The notes below the pieces were generated by a model. It ran no database searches, was not told the DNA's origin, and saw nothing but the letters and a program-made list of their open reading frames with translations. A DNA stretch of 10,013 bases from Baffinella frigidus (taxonomy: Eukaryota > Cryptophyceae > Cryptomonadales > Baffinellaceae): the NCBI GenBank assembly GCA_026770585.1, contig MU646425.1:359439-369451 (forward strand). The letters run 5' to 3'. Below, piece by piece: positions 1-5,145 of the stretch (positions within the stretch are counted from its first letter, which is position 1; the number at the start of each line of letters is the position of its first letter). The position numbers and the translations under genes are program-made.

Positions 1-106
1 AGAGAGAGCGTGTGTGTGTGTCCAGAGAAAGCGAAGATGACTCTACTGAACACCAGCGAGACAAAGAGAAGATGACGATTCTGCGATGACGCACCCGGCA
101 GGCCCC
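1..106. other. Non-repetitive leader stretch, no gene seen
   Basis: The stretch begins with short GA and GT dinucleotide runs and continues as mixed sequence up to the first AACCCT tract. No splice-bounded coding block resembling the other exons is visible. It may be intron or upstream flank of the gene; no promoter motif is recognisable. Confidence 0.4.
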
Positions 107-250
107 AAACCCTAACCTCTAACCCCAAACCCCAAGCAGGCCCAAACTCTAACCCCAAACTCTAACCCCAAACCCCAAGCAGGCCAAAACCCAAACTCTT
201 AACCCCAAACCCCAAACCCTAACCCCCCAAACGCTAACCCGAAACCGCGA
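107..250. repeat. Degenerate telomere-like tract (AACCCCAAACTCT type)
   Basis: The tract repeats variants of AACCCCAAACCCT and AACCCCAAACTCT, with an AAGCAGGCC insert appearing about twice. It runs directly into the putative 3' splice site CGAGCAG before exon E1, so it is probably intron or 5' flank. The units are imperfect, so this is an interstitial repeat and not a chromosome end. Confidence 0.75.
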
Positions 251-254
251 GCAG

Positions 255-355
255 GCCCCGCGGCGGCAGCGGGCCCGAACCTCGCCATGTACGAGTCAGG
301 CCCGATCTCGGTGCAGCTCTCTGACTACCTCAAGAACAAGGCGGCCAAGGCCGAG
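255..355 (+). CDS. Exon E1 of an unrecognised multi-exon gene (first copy, most complete)
   Basis: This block is GC-rich and open throughout. It reads (A/G)PAAAAGPNLA, then MYESGPISVQ, then LSDYLKNKAAKAE, and ends at GAG|GTGAG, a good 5' splice site in phase 0. A candidate 3' splice site, CGAGCAG, lies just before it. The ATG at 287-289 (context CTCGCCATGT) is a possible start, but the frame is open upstream, so the exon may be internal. The C-terminal half is predicted helical and charged. Two partial copies downstream preserve the segment from Asp-Tyr-Leu to Glu and the GT. Phase 0 matches exon E2, which begins at a codon boundary. The family is not recognised. The exon call is inference from splice signals and copy conservation. 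Confidence 0.6.
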
Positions 356-449
356 GTGAGAAACCCGCGCCGCCGATCTGTGCCCTGAACCATACACCGG
401 AACCCGAACCCGAACCCGAAGCACGGAACCCGGAATCTGAAACCCGGAT

Positions 450-482
450 GACTACCTCAAGAACAAGGCGGCCAAGGCCGAG
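450..482 (+). pseudogene. Partial copy of exon E1 (E1b)
   Basis: The copy reads DYLKNKAAKAE and ends GAG|GTGCC, identical to the 3' third of E1. The 5' part is missing and no AG acceptor precedes it (CCCGGATGAC), so it is probably not spliced in as a normal exon. The 5' splice site is kept. Confidence 0.7.
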
Positions 483-634
483 GTGCCCCCTAAGCCCTGA
501 ACCGCCCTGAACCGTCCTGAGGTCAGAAAGCGACGCCCTAGACCCGCGACCCCGATCTGTGCCGTGAACCATGTACCCGAACCCGAACCCGAACCCGAAC
601 CCGAAGCACGGAACCCGGAATCTGAAACCCGGAT

Positions 635-664
635 GACTACCTCAAGAAGGCGGCCAAGGCCGAG
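635..664 (+). pseudogene. Partial copy of exon E1 with one codon lost (E1c)
   Basis: The copy reads DYLKKAAKAE and ends GAG|GTGACG. Relative to E1 three bases are missing in the Lys-Asn-Lys segment, so the frame is kept. It lacks an acceptor, like E1b. Confidence 0.7.
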
Positions 665-667
665 GTG

Positions 668-778
668 ACGGAACCCGAAACCTGAAACCCGAATCCCTGA
701 TCCATCACCCCTGGTTTCCGAACCCGACCTCCGAAACCCCTGAACCCGGAACCCGGAACCCGGAACCTGAAGGCCCAG
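668..778. repeat. CCCGAAA/CCCGGAA heptamer-like tract
   Basis: The tract is made of ACCCGAAACCTGA and GAACCCGGAACCCGG units that follow the third E1 copy. It is a local variant of the heptamer family that fills the other introns. Confidence 0.6.
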
Positions 779-912
779 GTACCGCCCTGCACCCTCCACA
801 CAGTGGCTTTCGCAGGAAATGTCGGGCAGACATCTGGTCGAAATGTCGGTTGATAAGATGTCCTTGTACCGAGCAAGTCTTGATTGGGACCACGAAAGTA
901 AATTCATAGGCT
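779..912. other. Non-repetitive intronic stretch, no gene seen
   Basis: This is mixed sequence with two AAATGTCGG occurrences about 32 bp apart. No exon-like block with splice borders is visible. Minus-strand reading frames here are heavily biased by the adjoining repeat and look accidental. Confidence 0.4.
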
Positions 913-1060
913 AACGGCCTGAACATGGGGTAGTTAGGCATACGGCATTGCCTAGGACCTCCTACCGTAGGCCGAGGGATCCTAGGACCAAAAAGTCTCG
1001 GCCTACGGTAGGAGGCCCTAGGCAATCCCGTAGGCCTAACTACCCCATTTTCAGGCCGTT
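913..1060. mobile_element. Fold-back (MITE-like) element, CCTAGG family
   Basis: Long imperfect inverted repeat. The left arm starts AACGGCCTGAACATGGGGTA and includes GCCTAGGACCTCCTACCGTA. The right arm is its complement, ending TACCCCATTTTCAGGCCGTT. The arms of about 64 bp flank a short centre with another CCTAGGACC. There is no coding capacity. It ends about 12 bp before the truncated E2 copy, so it probably removed or displaced that copy's acceptor. A clear target duplication was not found. Confidence 0.75.
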
Positions 1061-1071
1061 CATTTAAATGC

Positions 1072-1120
1072 ATGTCGGAGATGGAGGAGATCATCCTGAA
1101 GGAGCTCAAGACCGCGCGCA
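1072..1120 (+). pseudogene. Partial copy of exon E2 (E2a) between two fold-back elements
   Basis: The copy reads SEMEEIILKELK and then TAR, matching AEMGEIILKELK of E2 at 1241-1316. The sequence diverges after CTCAAG. No AG acceptor precedes it, and it lies between the elements at 913-1060 and 1131-1190. It is judged a decayed exon duplicate. Confidence 0.65.
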
Positions 1121-1130
1121 TTTCGGCCAC

Positions 1131-1190
1131 GAAATTTACTACACATACTGATCATACTCGTAACAGTAGAGCATTCGTGTAGTAATTTTC
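1131..1190. mobile_element. Small fold-back element with GAAAATTACTACAC-type ends
   Basis: The 14-bp end GAAATTTACTACAC is the inverted complement, with one mismatch, of GTGTAGTAATTTTC at 1177-1190. The same terminus bounds two further elements in this window (4420-4526 and 5188-5244). The 60-bp copy is non-coding and sits in the E1-E2 intron. Confidence 0.7.
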
Positions 1191-1240
1191 ATTACCCTGT
1201 AAAACAAGTCGTTGGAAATTTATTGTTTTTGCGGGTTCAG

Positions 1241-1316
1241 GTTGATGCGGAGATGGGGGAGATCATCCTGAAGGAGCTCAAGGCGGCGCAGCCCTGCGAG
1301 CTTGTCGAGACCGACG
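1241..1316 (+). CDS. Exon E2 of the unrecognised multi-exon gene
   Basis: A T-rich stretch and GCGGGTTCAG form a good 3' splice site directly upstream. The exon reads VDAEMGEIILKELK, then AAQPCELVETD plus one base, and ends GACG|GTGCGA in phase 1. It starts at a codon boundary, fitting the phase-0 end of E1. Joined to E3, the split codon becomes GAC and the protein continues DGRALCKDD. The segment looks like an amphipathic helix followed by a Cys-containing turn. The family is not recognised. A truncated copy lies upstream and two copies of its last bases lie downstream, each keeping the GTGC donor. Confidence 0.65.
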
Positions 1317-1477
1317 GTGCGAACCACTACACCCGAACCCCTACACCCTACACCCTACACCCTACACCCTTACACCACACCCTACACCCTAACCCCGAAA
1401 CCCCGAGACCCCTCGTTGCACCGTCCGCCCTCAGACCCGCGCCCTACACTGTACACCCTAACCTACACCCTACGATC

Positions 1478-1490
1478 GTCGAGACCGACG
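1478..1490 (+). pseudogene. Copy of the last 13 bases of exon E2 with donor site
   Basis: GTCGAGACCGACG followed by GTGC repeats the exact 3' end of E2 174 bp downstream. It lacks an acceptor. It could serve as an alternative 5' splice donor only if included in a longer exon. Confidence 0.6.
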
Positions 1491-1658
1491 GTGCAAACCC
1501 CCTCTCTCAACCTTTCAACCCGAGACAACCCCGCACCTTAAACCCTACACACTACGAAACCCCCTCTCTCAACCCGAGACCACCCCGCACCTTAAACTTT
1601 ACACACACGCGCGCCCTACACCCTACACCCTACACCTTAAACCCTACACACTACGCTC

Positions 1659-1671
1659 GTCGAGACCGCCG
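1659..1671 (+). pseudogene. Second copy of the E2 3' end
   Basis: GTCGAGACCGCCG followed by GTGCAC repeats the E2 end with one substitution, 181 bp after the previous copy. The spacings of 174 and 181 suggest tandem duplication of a unit of about 180 bp. Confidence 0.6.
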
Positions 1672-1688
1672 GTGCACCCCCTGTGCAG

Positions 1689-1927
1689 ACGGACGCGCGT
1701 ACAAGGTAATGCCACAAGCTAACGCCAGCGGACCCCTTAAGGGGTCGGTTAACGTGGGCTTACTGGAGCCGTTGATGGTCAACCGGGCTCTAAAACGATT
1801 TTAAAGGCGATTTCAGGACTTTTAAAGCCCAAGAATGTTTTCCATTATAAATTTTGTACCAAAGTTACTACTCCGTTAACGTAAGCTTTTTGCATGAAAG
1901 GACGACACGGCGCCGGGGGACTCGGCC
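1689..1927 (+). CDS. Exon E3 copy a, split by a 195-bp intron-like insertion
   Basis: The acceptor CTGTGCAG is followed by the E3 start (residues DGRAYK when joined to E2). The exon is interrupted after AAG at 1705 and resumes at 1901 with GACGACACGG, which is what follows in uninterrupted E3 copies. Removing 1706-1900 (GTAATG to GAAAG) restores the frame: Lys-Asp-Asp-Thr. The 3' border is uncertain, because after about 1927 the copy runs into CCTACC repeats. It has substitutions relative to the 2631 copy and may be non-functional. Confidence 0.5.
1703..1901 (+). mobile_element. Introner-like insertion in exon E3a (intron 1706-1900)
   Basis: The insertion is flanked by the direct repeat AAGG (1703-1706 and 1898-1901). 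Its ends are imperfect inverted repeats: AATGCCACAAGCTAACG on the left against the complement of CGTAAGCTTTTTGCAT on the right. The splice sites fall inside the direct repeat: AAG|GTAATG on the left and GAAAG|GACG on the right. The interior has a perfect 16-bp palindrome GACCCCTTAAGGGGTC (1731-1746), a TTTTAAAG pair and a pyrimidine-rich GCTTTTTGC before the acceptor, and a CGTTAACG branch-point-like sequence. There is no coding capacity. Confidence 0.6.
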
Positions 1928-2056
1928 CTACCAGCCTTCCTACTGTCCCTCACAACCTGAACAAATCGCACAACCCAAACCTGCACGAAAACCGTAACCT
2001 GCACGCCAACCCTAACCTGTACGAAATCCCTCACCTGACGACCATAACCTGTGTAG

Positions 2057-2086
2057 ATGGGCGTTCGCTCTGCAAACATGAGACAG
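2057..2086 (+). pseudogene. E3 copy b
   Basis: After acceptor GTGTAG it reads (D)GRSLCKHET, with several substitutions relative to (D)GRALCKDDT. The reading continues into repeat and a stop. A decayed exon copy. Confidence 0.6.
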
Positions 2087-2232
2087 TGGCGGGGGACTCA
2101 ACCCTACCCGCCTTCCCACTGTCCCTCACAACCTGAACAAATCGCACAACCCGAAGCTGCACGAAACCCGTAAGCTGCACGCCAACCCTAACCTGTACGA
2201 AATCCCTCACCTGGCGGCCATACCCTGTACAG

Positions 2233-2262
2233 CCGGGCGCGCGCTGTGCAAGGATGACACGG
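2233..2262 (+). pseudogene. E3 copy c
   Basis: After acceptor CTGTACAG it reads GRALCKDDT, with CC instead of AC as the first two bases (Ala for Asp after joining to E2). The coding part ends in repeat-derived sequence. It may be a usable cassette if a downstream donor is chosen; none is obvious. Confidence 0.55.
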
Positions 2263-2373
2263 GAGTGGCGGGGAACACCCGCTTTTCCTCACAACCTAAA
2301 GGAATCTCACAACCCTATAACCTGCACGAAATCCATAACCTGGGCGAGAACCCTAACCTCATAACCTGTGCAG

Positions 2374-2412
2374 ACGGGCGTGCGCTCTCCAAGGACGACA
2401 CGGTGCCCGATG
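2374..2412 (+). pseudogene. E3 copy d
   Basis: After acceptor CTGTGCAG it reads (D)GRALSKDDTVPDD. The Cys of other copies is Ser here. It then enters CCTCACATCC repeat sequence without a clear donor. Confidence 0.55.
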
Positions 2413-2526
2413 ACCCTCACATCCTCAAGGAATCTCACCACCCTAACCTGCTGTACGAAATCCCTAACCTGCACGCCAACCCTAACCTGTTCGAAATCCC
2501 TGACCTGACGACCATAACCTGTACAG

Positions 2527-2580
2527 CCGGGCGCGCGCTCTGCAAGGACGACACGGCGACCGCGGACGGCGCTGAGGCTC
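2527..2580 (+). pseudogene. E3 copy e, extended into the acidic tail
   Basis: After acceptor CTGTACAG it reads GRALCKDDTATADGAEA, then joins repeat at CTCACAACCTG. It resembles the full E3 with an internal deletion of the Asp/Glu-rich stretch and loss of the CCGGATGG|GTAC donor. Confidence 0.55.
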
Positions 2581-2630
2581 ACAACCTGAACACATCTCAC
2601 AACCCCAACCTGTCCTCATAACCTGTGCAG

Positions 2631-2706
2631 ACGGGCGCGCGCTCTGCAAGGACGACGCGGCGGAGGGGGATGACGAGGCGGATGACGACGCTGAGGCTCC
2701 GGATGG
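2631..2706 (+). CDS. Exon E3 copy f, the full acidic-linker exon
   Basis: Acceptor ACCTGTGCAG, then (D)GRALCKDDAAEG and DDEADDDAEAPD plus GG, ending GGATGG|GTACAC in phase 2. It begins in phase 1, matching the single base left by E2 (G|AC gives Asp). Its GG is completed by the first G of E5 to give Gly. The segment is a strongly acidic, probably disordered linker. It is the longest of six copies and the only one with both a good acceptor and a good donor, so it is the likeliest constitutive exon. Seven copies of its last 20 to 50 bases follow downstream. Confidence 0.62.
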
Positions 2707-2990
2707 GTACACACCAAACCCTCAACCCTCAAACCTCAGCCGTAGAACCTGCACTCAAAACCCGACGGCGCTGAGGCTCCGGATGGGTACACGCCAAACC
2801 CTCAACCCTGAAACCTCAGCCGTAGAACCTAAACCCAAACCCCAAAGGACGGCGCTGAGGCTCCGGATGGGTACACACCAAACCCTCAACCCTGAAACCT
2901 AAGCCGTAGAACCCCAAACCCTCAACCCTGAAACCTCAGCCGTAGAACCTACACCCAAACCCCAAAGGACGGCGCTGCGGCTCCGGATGG
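2707..2990 (+). repeat. Tandem repeat of the E3 3' end plus intron segment
   Basis: GACGGCGCTGAGGCTCCGG recurs at 2764-2786, 2848-2870 and 2968-2990 (the last with GCG for GAG). Each is followed by ATGG|GTAC and by ACCCTGAAACCTCAGCCGTA spacer (CTCAAACCTCAGCCGTA after the exon itself). Each unit keeps the coding letters DGAEAPDG or DGAAAPDG and the GTAC donor. Acceptors are weak (CCCAAAG before two of them). Confidence 0.75.
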
Positions 2991-3002
2991 GTACTCCCCA
3001 AA

Positions 3003-3080
3003 CCTTCTTCTTCTTCTTCTTCTTCTTAATTACTCTCGATACAGGCCTAGATAGACCCTCAAGCCTTGAGTTGAGTGATA
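3003..3080. mobile_element. Small dispersed fold-back with CTT microsatellite head (copy 1)
   Basis: A CTTCTT run leads into ATTACTCTCGATACAGGCCT, and the element ends CAAGCCTTGAGTTGAGTGATA. A second copy with the same order lies at 9155-9222. The ends TTACTC and GAGTGATA are inverted complements with mismatches, and CTCAAGCCTTGAG inside is nearly palindromic. It is non-coding. Confidence 0.65.
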
Positions 3081-3124
3081 CCATAGTCTAAAACACGTTT
3101 CTGTAAAGTCGTCGTTCTTAAATG

Positions 3125-3174
3125 GCGGAGGGGGGCGACGCGGCGCCGGAGGACGGCGCTGCGGCTCCGGAGGG
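3125..3174 (+). pseudogene. Longer E3 tail copy
   Basis: The copy reads AEGGDAAPEDGAAAPE and ends GAGG|GTACAC, similar to the last two thirds of E3 with Asp-to-Ala and Glu changes. A start codon at 3122 opens a longer frame into the following repeats, but that extension is only Pro-Ser-Thr-Leu repeats. An acceptor before it is not obvious. Confidence 0.5.
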
Positions 3175-3179
3175 GTACA

Positions 3180-3260
3180 CACCAAACCCTCAACCCTCAA
3201 CCATGAACCATCAACCCATCAACCATCAGCCCTCAACCCTCAACCCTCAACCCTCAACCA

Positions 3261-3298
<38 letters not shown>

Positions 3299-3424
3299 AC
3301 CCTTAACCCTCAACCCTCAACCCTCCACCATCAACCCTCAACCCTCAACCATCAACCCTCAACCATCAACCCTCAACCCTCAGCCCTCAACCATCAACCC
3401 TCAACCCTCCGCCATAAACCCCAA
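3180..3424. repeat. CAACCCT heptamer array
   Basis: About 30 nearly uniform CTCAACC/CATCAACC heptamers run on the plus strand. The array is homogeneous and distinct from the AGCCCTA array 350 bp further on. The reading frame through it is low-complexity and not a gene. Confidence 0.85.
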
Positions 3425-3680
3425 GGTTAGGTTAGGCGCTGCGGCTCCGGAGGGGTGATTCAATTTCCCAACCCCTGAAACCTCAGCCGTAAACCCTGAA
3501 ACCTCAACCCTCAACCCTGAAACCTCAGCCGTAGACCCTCAACCCTCAACCCTGAAACCTCTGCCACAAACCCTGGACCCTCAACCCTCAATCCTCGGCT
3601 ATGAACCCTAAGGTTAGGTTAGGCACTGCGGCTCCAGAGGAAATTCAATTTCCCCAACCCTGAAACCTCAGCCGTAAACC

Positions 3681-3719
<39 letters not shown>

Positions 3720-3773
3720 ACCCTGAAACCTCAGCCATAACCCCTCAACACGTGACGCGGCGGCGGACCGCGC
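3425..3773 (+). repeat. Two degenerate E3-tail units with CTGAAACCTCAGCCGTA spacer
   Basis: GGTTAGGTTAGGCGCTGCGG at 3425-3444 and GGTTAGGTTAGGCACTGCGG at 3612-3631 each lead into a degraded E3 tail (GCTCCGGAGG or GCTCCAGAGG), then ATTCAATTTCCC and CTCAACC repeats. Both tails have lost the GTAC donor. The unit is about 187 bp. Confidence 0.7.
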
Positions 3774-4060
3774 ATTCCCCAAACCCTAAACCCCAAGCCC
3801 CAAGCCCTAAACCCTAAGCCATAAGCCCTAAGCCATAAGCCCTAAGCCTTGAACCCTGAACCCTGAACCCTAAGCCCTAAGCCCTAAGCCCTAAGCCCTA
3901 AGCCCTAAACCCTAAGCCCTAAGCCCTACACCCTCAGCCCTATGCCCTAAACCCTAAGCCCCAAGCCCTAAGCCCTAAGCCCTGAGCCCTAAGCCCTAAA
4001 CCCTAAGCCCTAAGCCCTAAGCCCTGAGCCCTAAAATTTAAGCCCTAAATCCTGAAACCT
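3774..4060. repeat. AGCCCTA heptamer array
   Basis: Long run of CCCTAAG heptamers with occasional CCCTAAA, CCCTGAA and CCATAAG variants. It is a clean local variant of the telomere-like heptamer, between E3 tail copies and E5. Confidence 0.85.
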
Positions 4061-4062
4061 AA

Positions 4063-4085
4063 GACGGCGCTGCGGCTCCGGAGGG
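4063..4085 (+). pseudogene. Last E3 tail copy
   Basis: ACGGCGCTGCGGCTCCGG followed by AGGG|GTACAC repeats the end of E3 (DGAAAPE, then GG in phase 2). CCTAAG precedes it as a possible acceptor. It is the E3-type donor nearest to E5. Confidence 0.55.
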
Positions 4086-4244
4086 GTACACTCCAAACCC
4101 TCACCCCTGAAACCTCCGCCATAAACCCTAAACCCAAAACCCAAAGCCCTAAATCCTGAAACCTGACCCTGACACCCTACACCGTAAACCCCAAACCCCA
4201 CACCCCAAACCCTCACCCCTCAACCCCAAACCTTCACCCCCAAG
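4086..4244. repeat. Mixed CCCTAAA/CCCCAAA repeat before E5a
   Basis: Irregular AACCCTAAACCC, CACCCCAAACCC and CCTGAAACC units end at the acceptor CCCCCAAG. Confidence 0.6.
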
Positions 4245-4287
4245 GGAGAAGAAGAAGGGGCTGCTCGGGCTCGGCTTCCTGGGCCTC
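4245..4287 (+). pseudogene. Exon E5 copy a, 3' end altered
   Basis: After acceptor CCCCAAG the copy reads G, then EKKKGLLGLGFLGL, as in E5b but with fewer lysines. After GGCCTC at 4287 it departs from E5b (TCGCAGAGACTCGCAG instead of the AETESS codons) and runs into a fold-back element 58 bp later without a clear donor. The phase-2 start is the same as in E5b. It is probably a disabled duplicate. Confidence 0.6.
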
Positions 4288-4344
4288 TCGCAGAGACTCG
4301 CAGCTGGAAGAGGGGGCTTTTCAAAAGTGGGGTTGTTTGAATTT

Positions 4345-4601
4345 GTACCAGTCACGGGCGGGTGTGGCCACGATACTGCGGGATATCCCGCAGGAACGTG
4401 ACCAAGCGCGGCTGTTTGTGTGAAAATTACTACACACCGCCCACTCGAGGCTAGAAGTGTGACTATTTTAAAACAGGGATTCGTTTACAAGTGATGGGGG
4501 GGGAAGAGGTGTGTAGTAATTTTCACATAAATGGGGGCGTTTGGTCACGTATCGGGCGGAATTCCGCCCGATACGTGACCACGCCTGCCCGTGACTGGTA
4601 C
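4345..4601. mobile_element. Composite fold-back element with nested palindromes
   Basis: The outer ends GTACCAGTCACGGGC and GCCCGTGACTGGTAC are inverted complements. The arms of about 90 bp continue inward to a second terminus, GTGAAAATTACTACACAC at 4420-4437 and its complement at 4509-4526. Each arm contains its own palindrome: CTGCGGGATATCCCGCAG at 4376-4393 and a perfect 38-bp palindrome at 4543-4580 (centre GGAATTCC). AATTT lies just outside both ends (4340-4344 and 4604-4608), a possible target duplication. No protein is encoded. Confidence 0.78.
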
Positions 4602-4904
4602 TAAATTTAACAACCTCACATTTAAAATGATCCCCTGTCTAGCCTCGAGTGGGCCCCGCGTGTAAAGGACGCCCTGGTGAGCATTTTAAAACAGCTTTAA
4701 AATGCGCACCTTTGTAGCCTCGAGTGGGAGGATGGCGAAAGTGGCCGATGCCGGTGCTGACGCGGTTGGCTGATAGTTTTGGCCGGCTGTAGCGGGGGTG
4801 AGTTCGCTGGATGTGGGCAACGCCGTGTGTGGGAGGACGCCCGGTTTTAAAATGGACAGGCCGCCCGGTTTTAAAATGCTCACCGTGCTCGCCGCGCGTC
4901 GCAG
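4602..4904. other. Intron before E5b; TTTTAAAATG and CTCGAGTGGG repeats, no gene
   Basis: TAGCCTCGAGTGGG occurs at about 4637 and 4716, and its complement CCCACTCGAGGCTA lies inside the fold-back at 4440. TTTTAAAATG/CATTTTAAAAC blocks recur at about 4618, 4682, 4696, 4845 and 4869, the last two as CCCGGTTTTAAAATG. The stretch ends at the E5b acceptor GTCGCAG. A long plus-strand frame crosses it but lacks splice-independent support. Confidence 0.5.
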
Positions 4905-4989
4905 GGAGGAGAAGAAGAAGAAGAAGGGGCTGCTCGGGCTCGGCTTCCTGGGCCTCGCTGAGACTGAGTCGTCGACGGCCCCTGCGGAG
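4905..4989 (+). CDS. Exon E5: lysine run plus short hydrophobic stretch
   Basis: Acceptor CGCGCGTCGCAG. The first G completes the GG left by E3 (Gly). Then EEKKKKKGLLGLGFLGL and AETESSTAPAE follow, ending GCGGAG|GTGCGG in phase 0. The basic run followed by about ten small and hydrophobic residues could be a membrane-proximal or amphipathic segment, but it is too short for a confident transmembrane call. It fits between the acidic E3 and the acidic E6. It is 28 codons plus one base. The family is not recognised. Confidence 0.6.
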
Positions 4990-5145
4990 GTGCGGGCCCT
5001 TTTTTGGCCCTTTTTCGGTTTGATTTTGACCACTGCCATCGTTTTTTTTTCGGTGTGGTTTGACCACTGCCACTGTTTTTTGTCGGTTTGGTTTGGTTTG
5101 ATTTGCATGCCCCACCAGCAGTCACCCGCCTCTTGGAGACGCTTT
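4990..5145. repeat. T-rich intron start with an imperfect tandem TTTGACCACTGCC unit
   Basis: TTTGACCACTGCCATCG and TTTGACCACTGCCACTG lie about 40 bp apart, each followed by a T run and CGGT(T/G)TGG. No exon is visible. Confidence 0.5.

Larger units (their letters stand above)
362..667 (+). repeat. Tandem duplication of about 185 bp containing partial E1 copies
   Basis: The segment from about 362 recurs from about 542: both begin ACCCGCG, then GATCTGTGCC, CCGAACCCGAA runs, AAGCACGGAACCCGGAATCTG, and end in the 3' part of exon E1. The E1 remnants start at 450 and 635, an offset of 185. The second unit has an extra CCCGAA heptamer-like unit and a codon deletion in the exon part. Confidence 0.8.
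1325..1680. repeat. ACACCCT heptamer tract with two E2 tail copies
   Basis: The tract is built of ACACCCT units (TACACCCTACACCC), with ACCCCGCACCTTAAA segments repeated twice around 1528 and 1580. It is intronic between E2 and E3. The long plus-strand reading frame through it encodes only Thr-Pro-His-rich repeats and is rejected as a gene. Confidence 0.75.
1928..2630 (+). repeat. Tandem exon-intron array of E3 copies b-e
   Basis: The spacer repeats ACCTGAACAAATC, CCTGCACGCCAACCCTAACC and CTGTACGAAATCCCT, followed by an acceptor CTGTGCAG, CTGTACAG or CTGTGTAG and a copy of the E3 start. Copies begin at 2057, 2233, 2374, 2527 and 2631, with spacings of 176, 141, 153 and 104. The spacer heptamer is of the AACCTG type, unlike neighbouring introns. 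Confidence 0.75.

Noticed and set aside
107-250. Chromosome end (true telomere)
   Set aside because: The units are degenerate and followed by 9.7 kb of exon-bearing sequence, and similar tracts recur throughout, so this is interstitial.
452-907. Minus-strand frames rich in Gly-Ser-Phe-Arg-Val (also at 330, 637, 705, 7376 and 7689)
   Set aside because: They are reverse translations of CCCGAAA/CCCGGAA-type heptamers and have no start context or splice support.
1223-1804. Long plus-strand reading frame (193 codons)
   Set aside because: Only the part overlapping exon E2 looks coding. The rest is Thr-Pro-His repeats from the ACACCCT tract and the interior of the E3a insertion.
1928-2630. CRISPR-like array
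   Set aside because: Spacing and repeat lengths vary, the repeats are exon and heptamer sequence, and the context is eukaryotic.
3122-3430. Plus-strand frame starting with an ATG over an E3-like tail
   Set aside because: After the E3-like piece it reads only Pro-Gln-Pro-Ser-Thr-Leu-Asn repeats from a heptamer array, and the E3-type donor at 3175 suggests splicing, not read-through.
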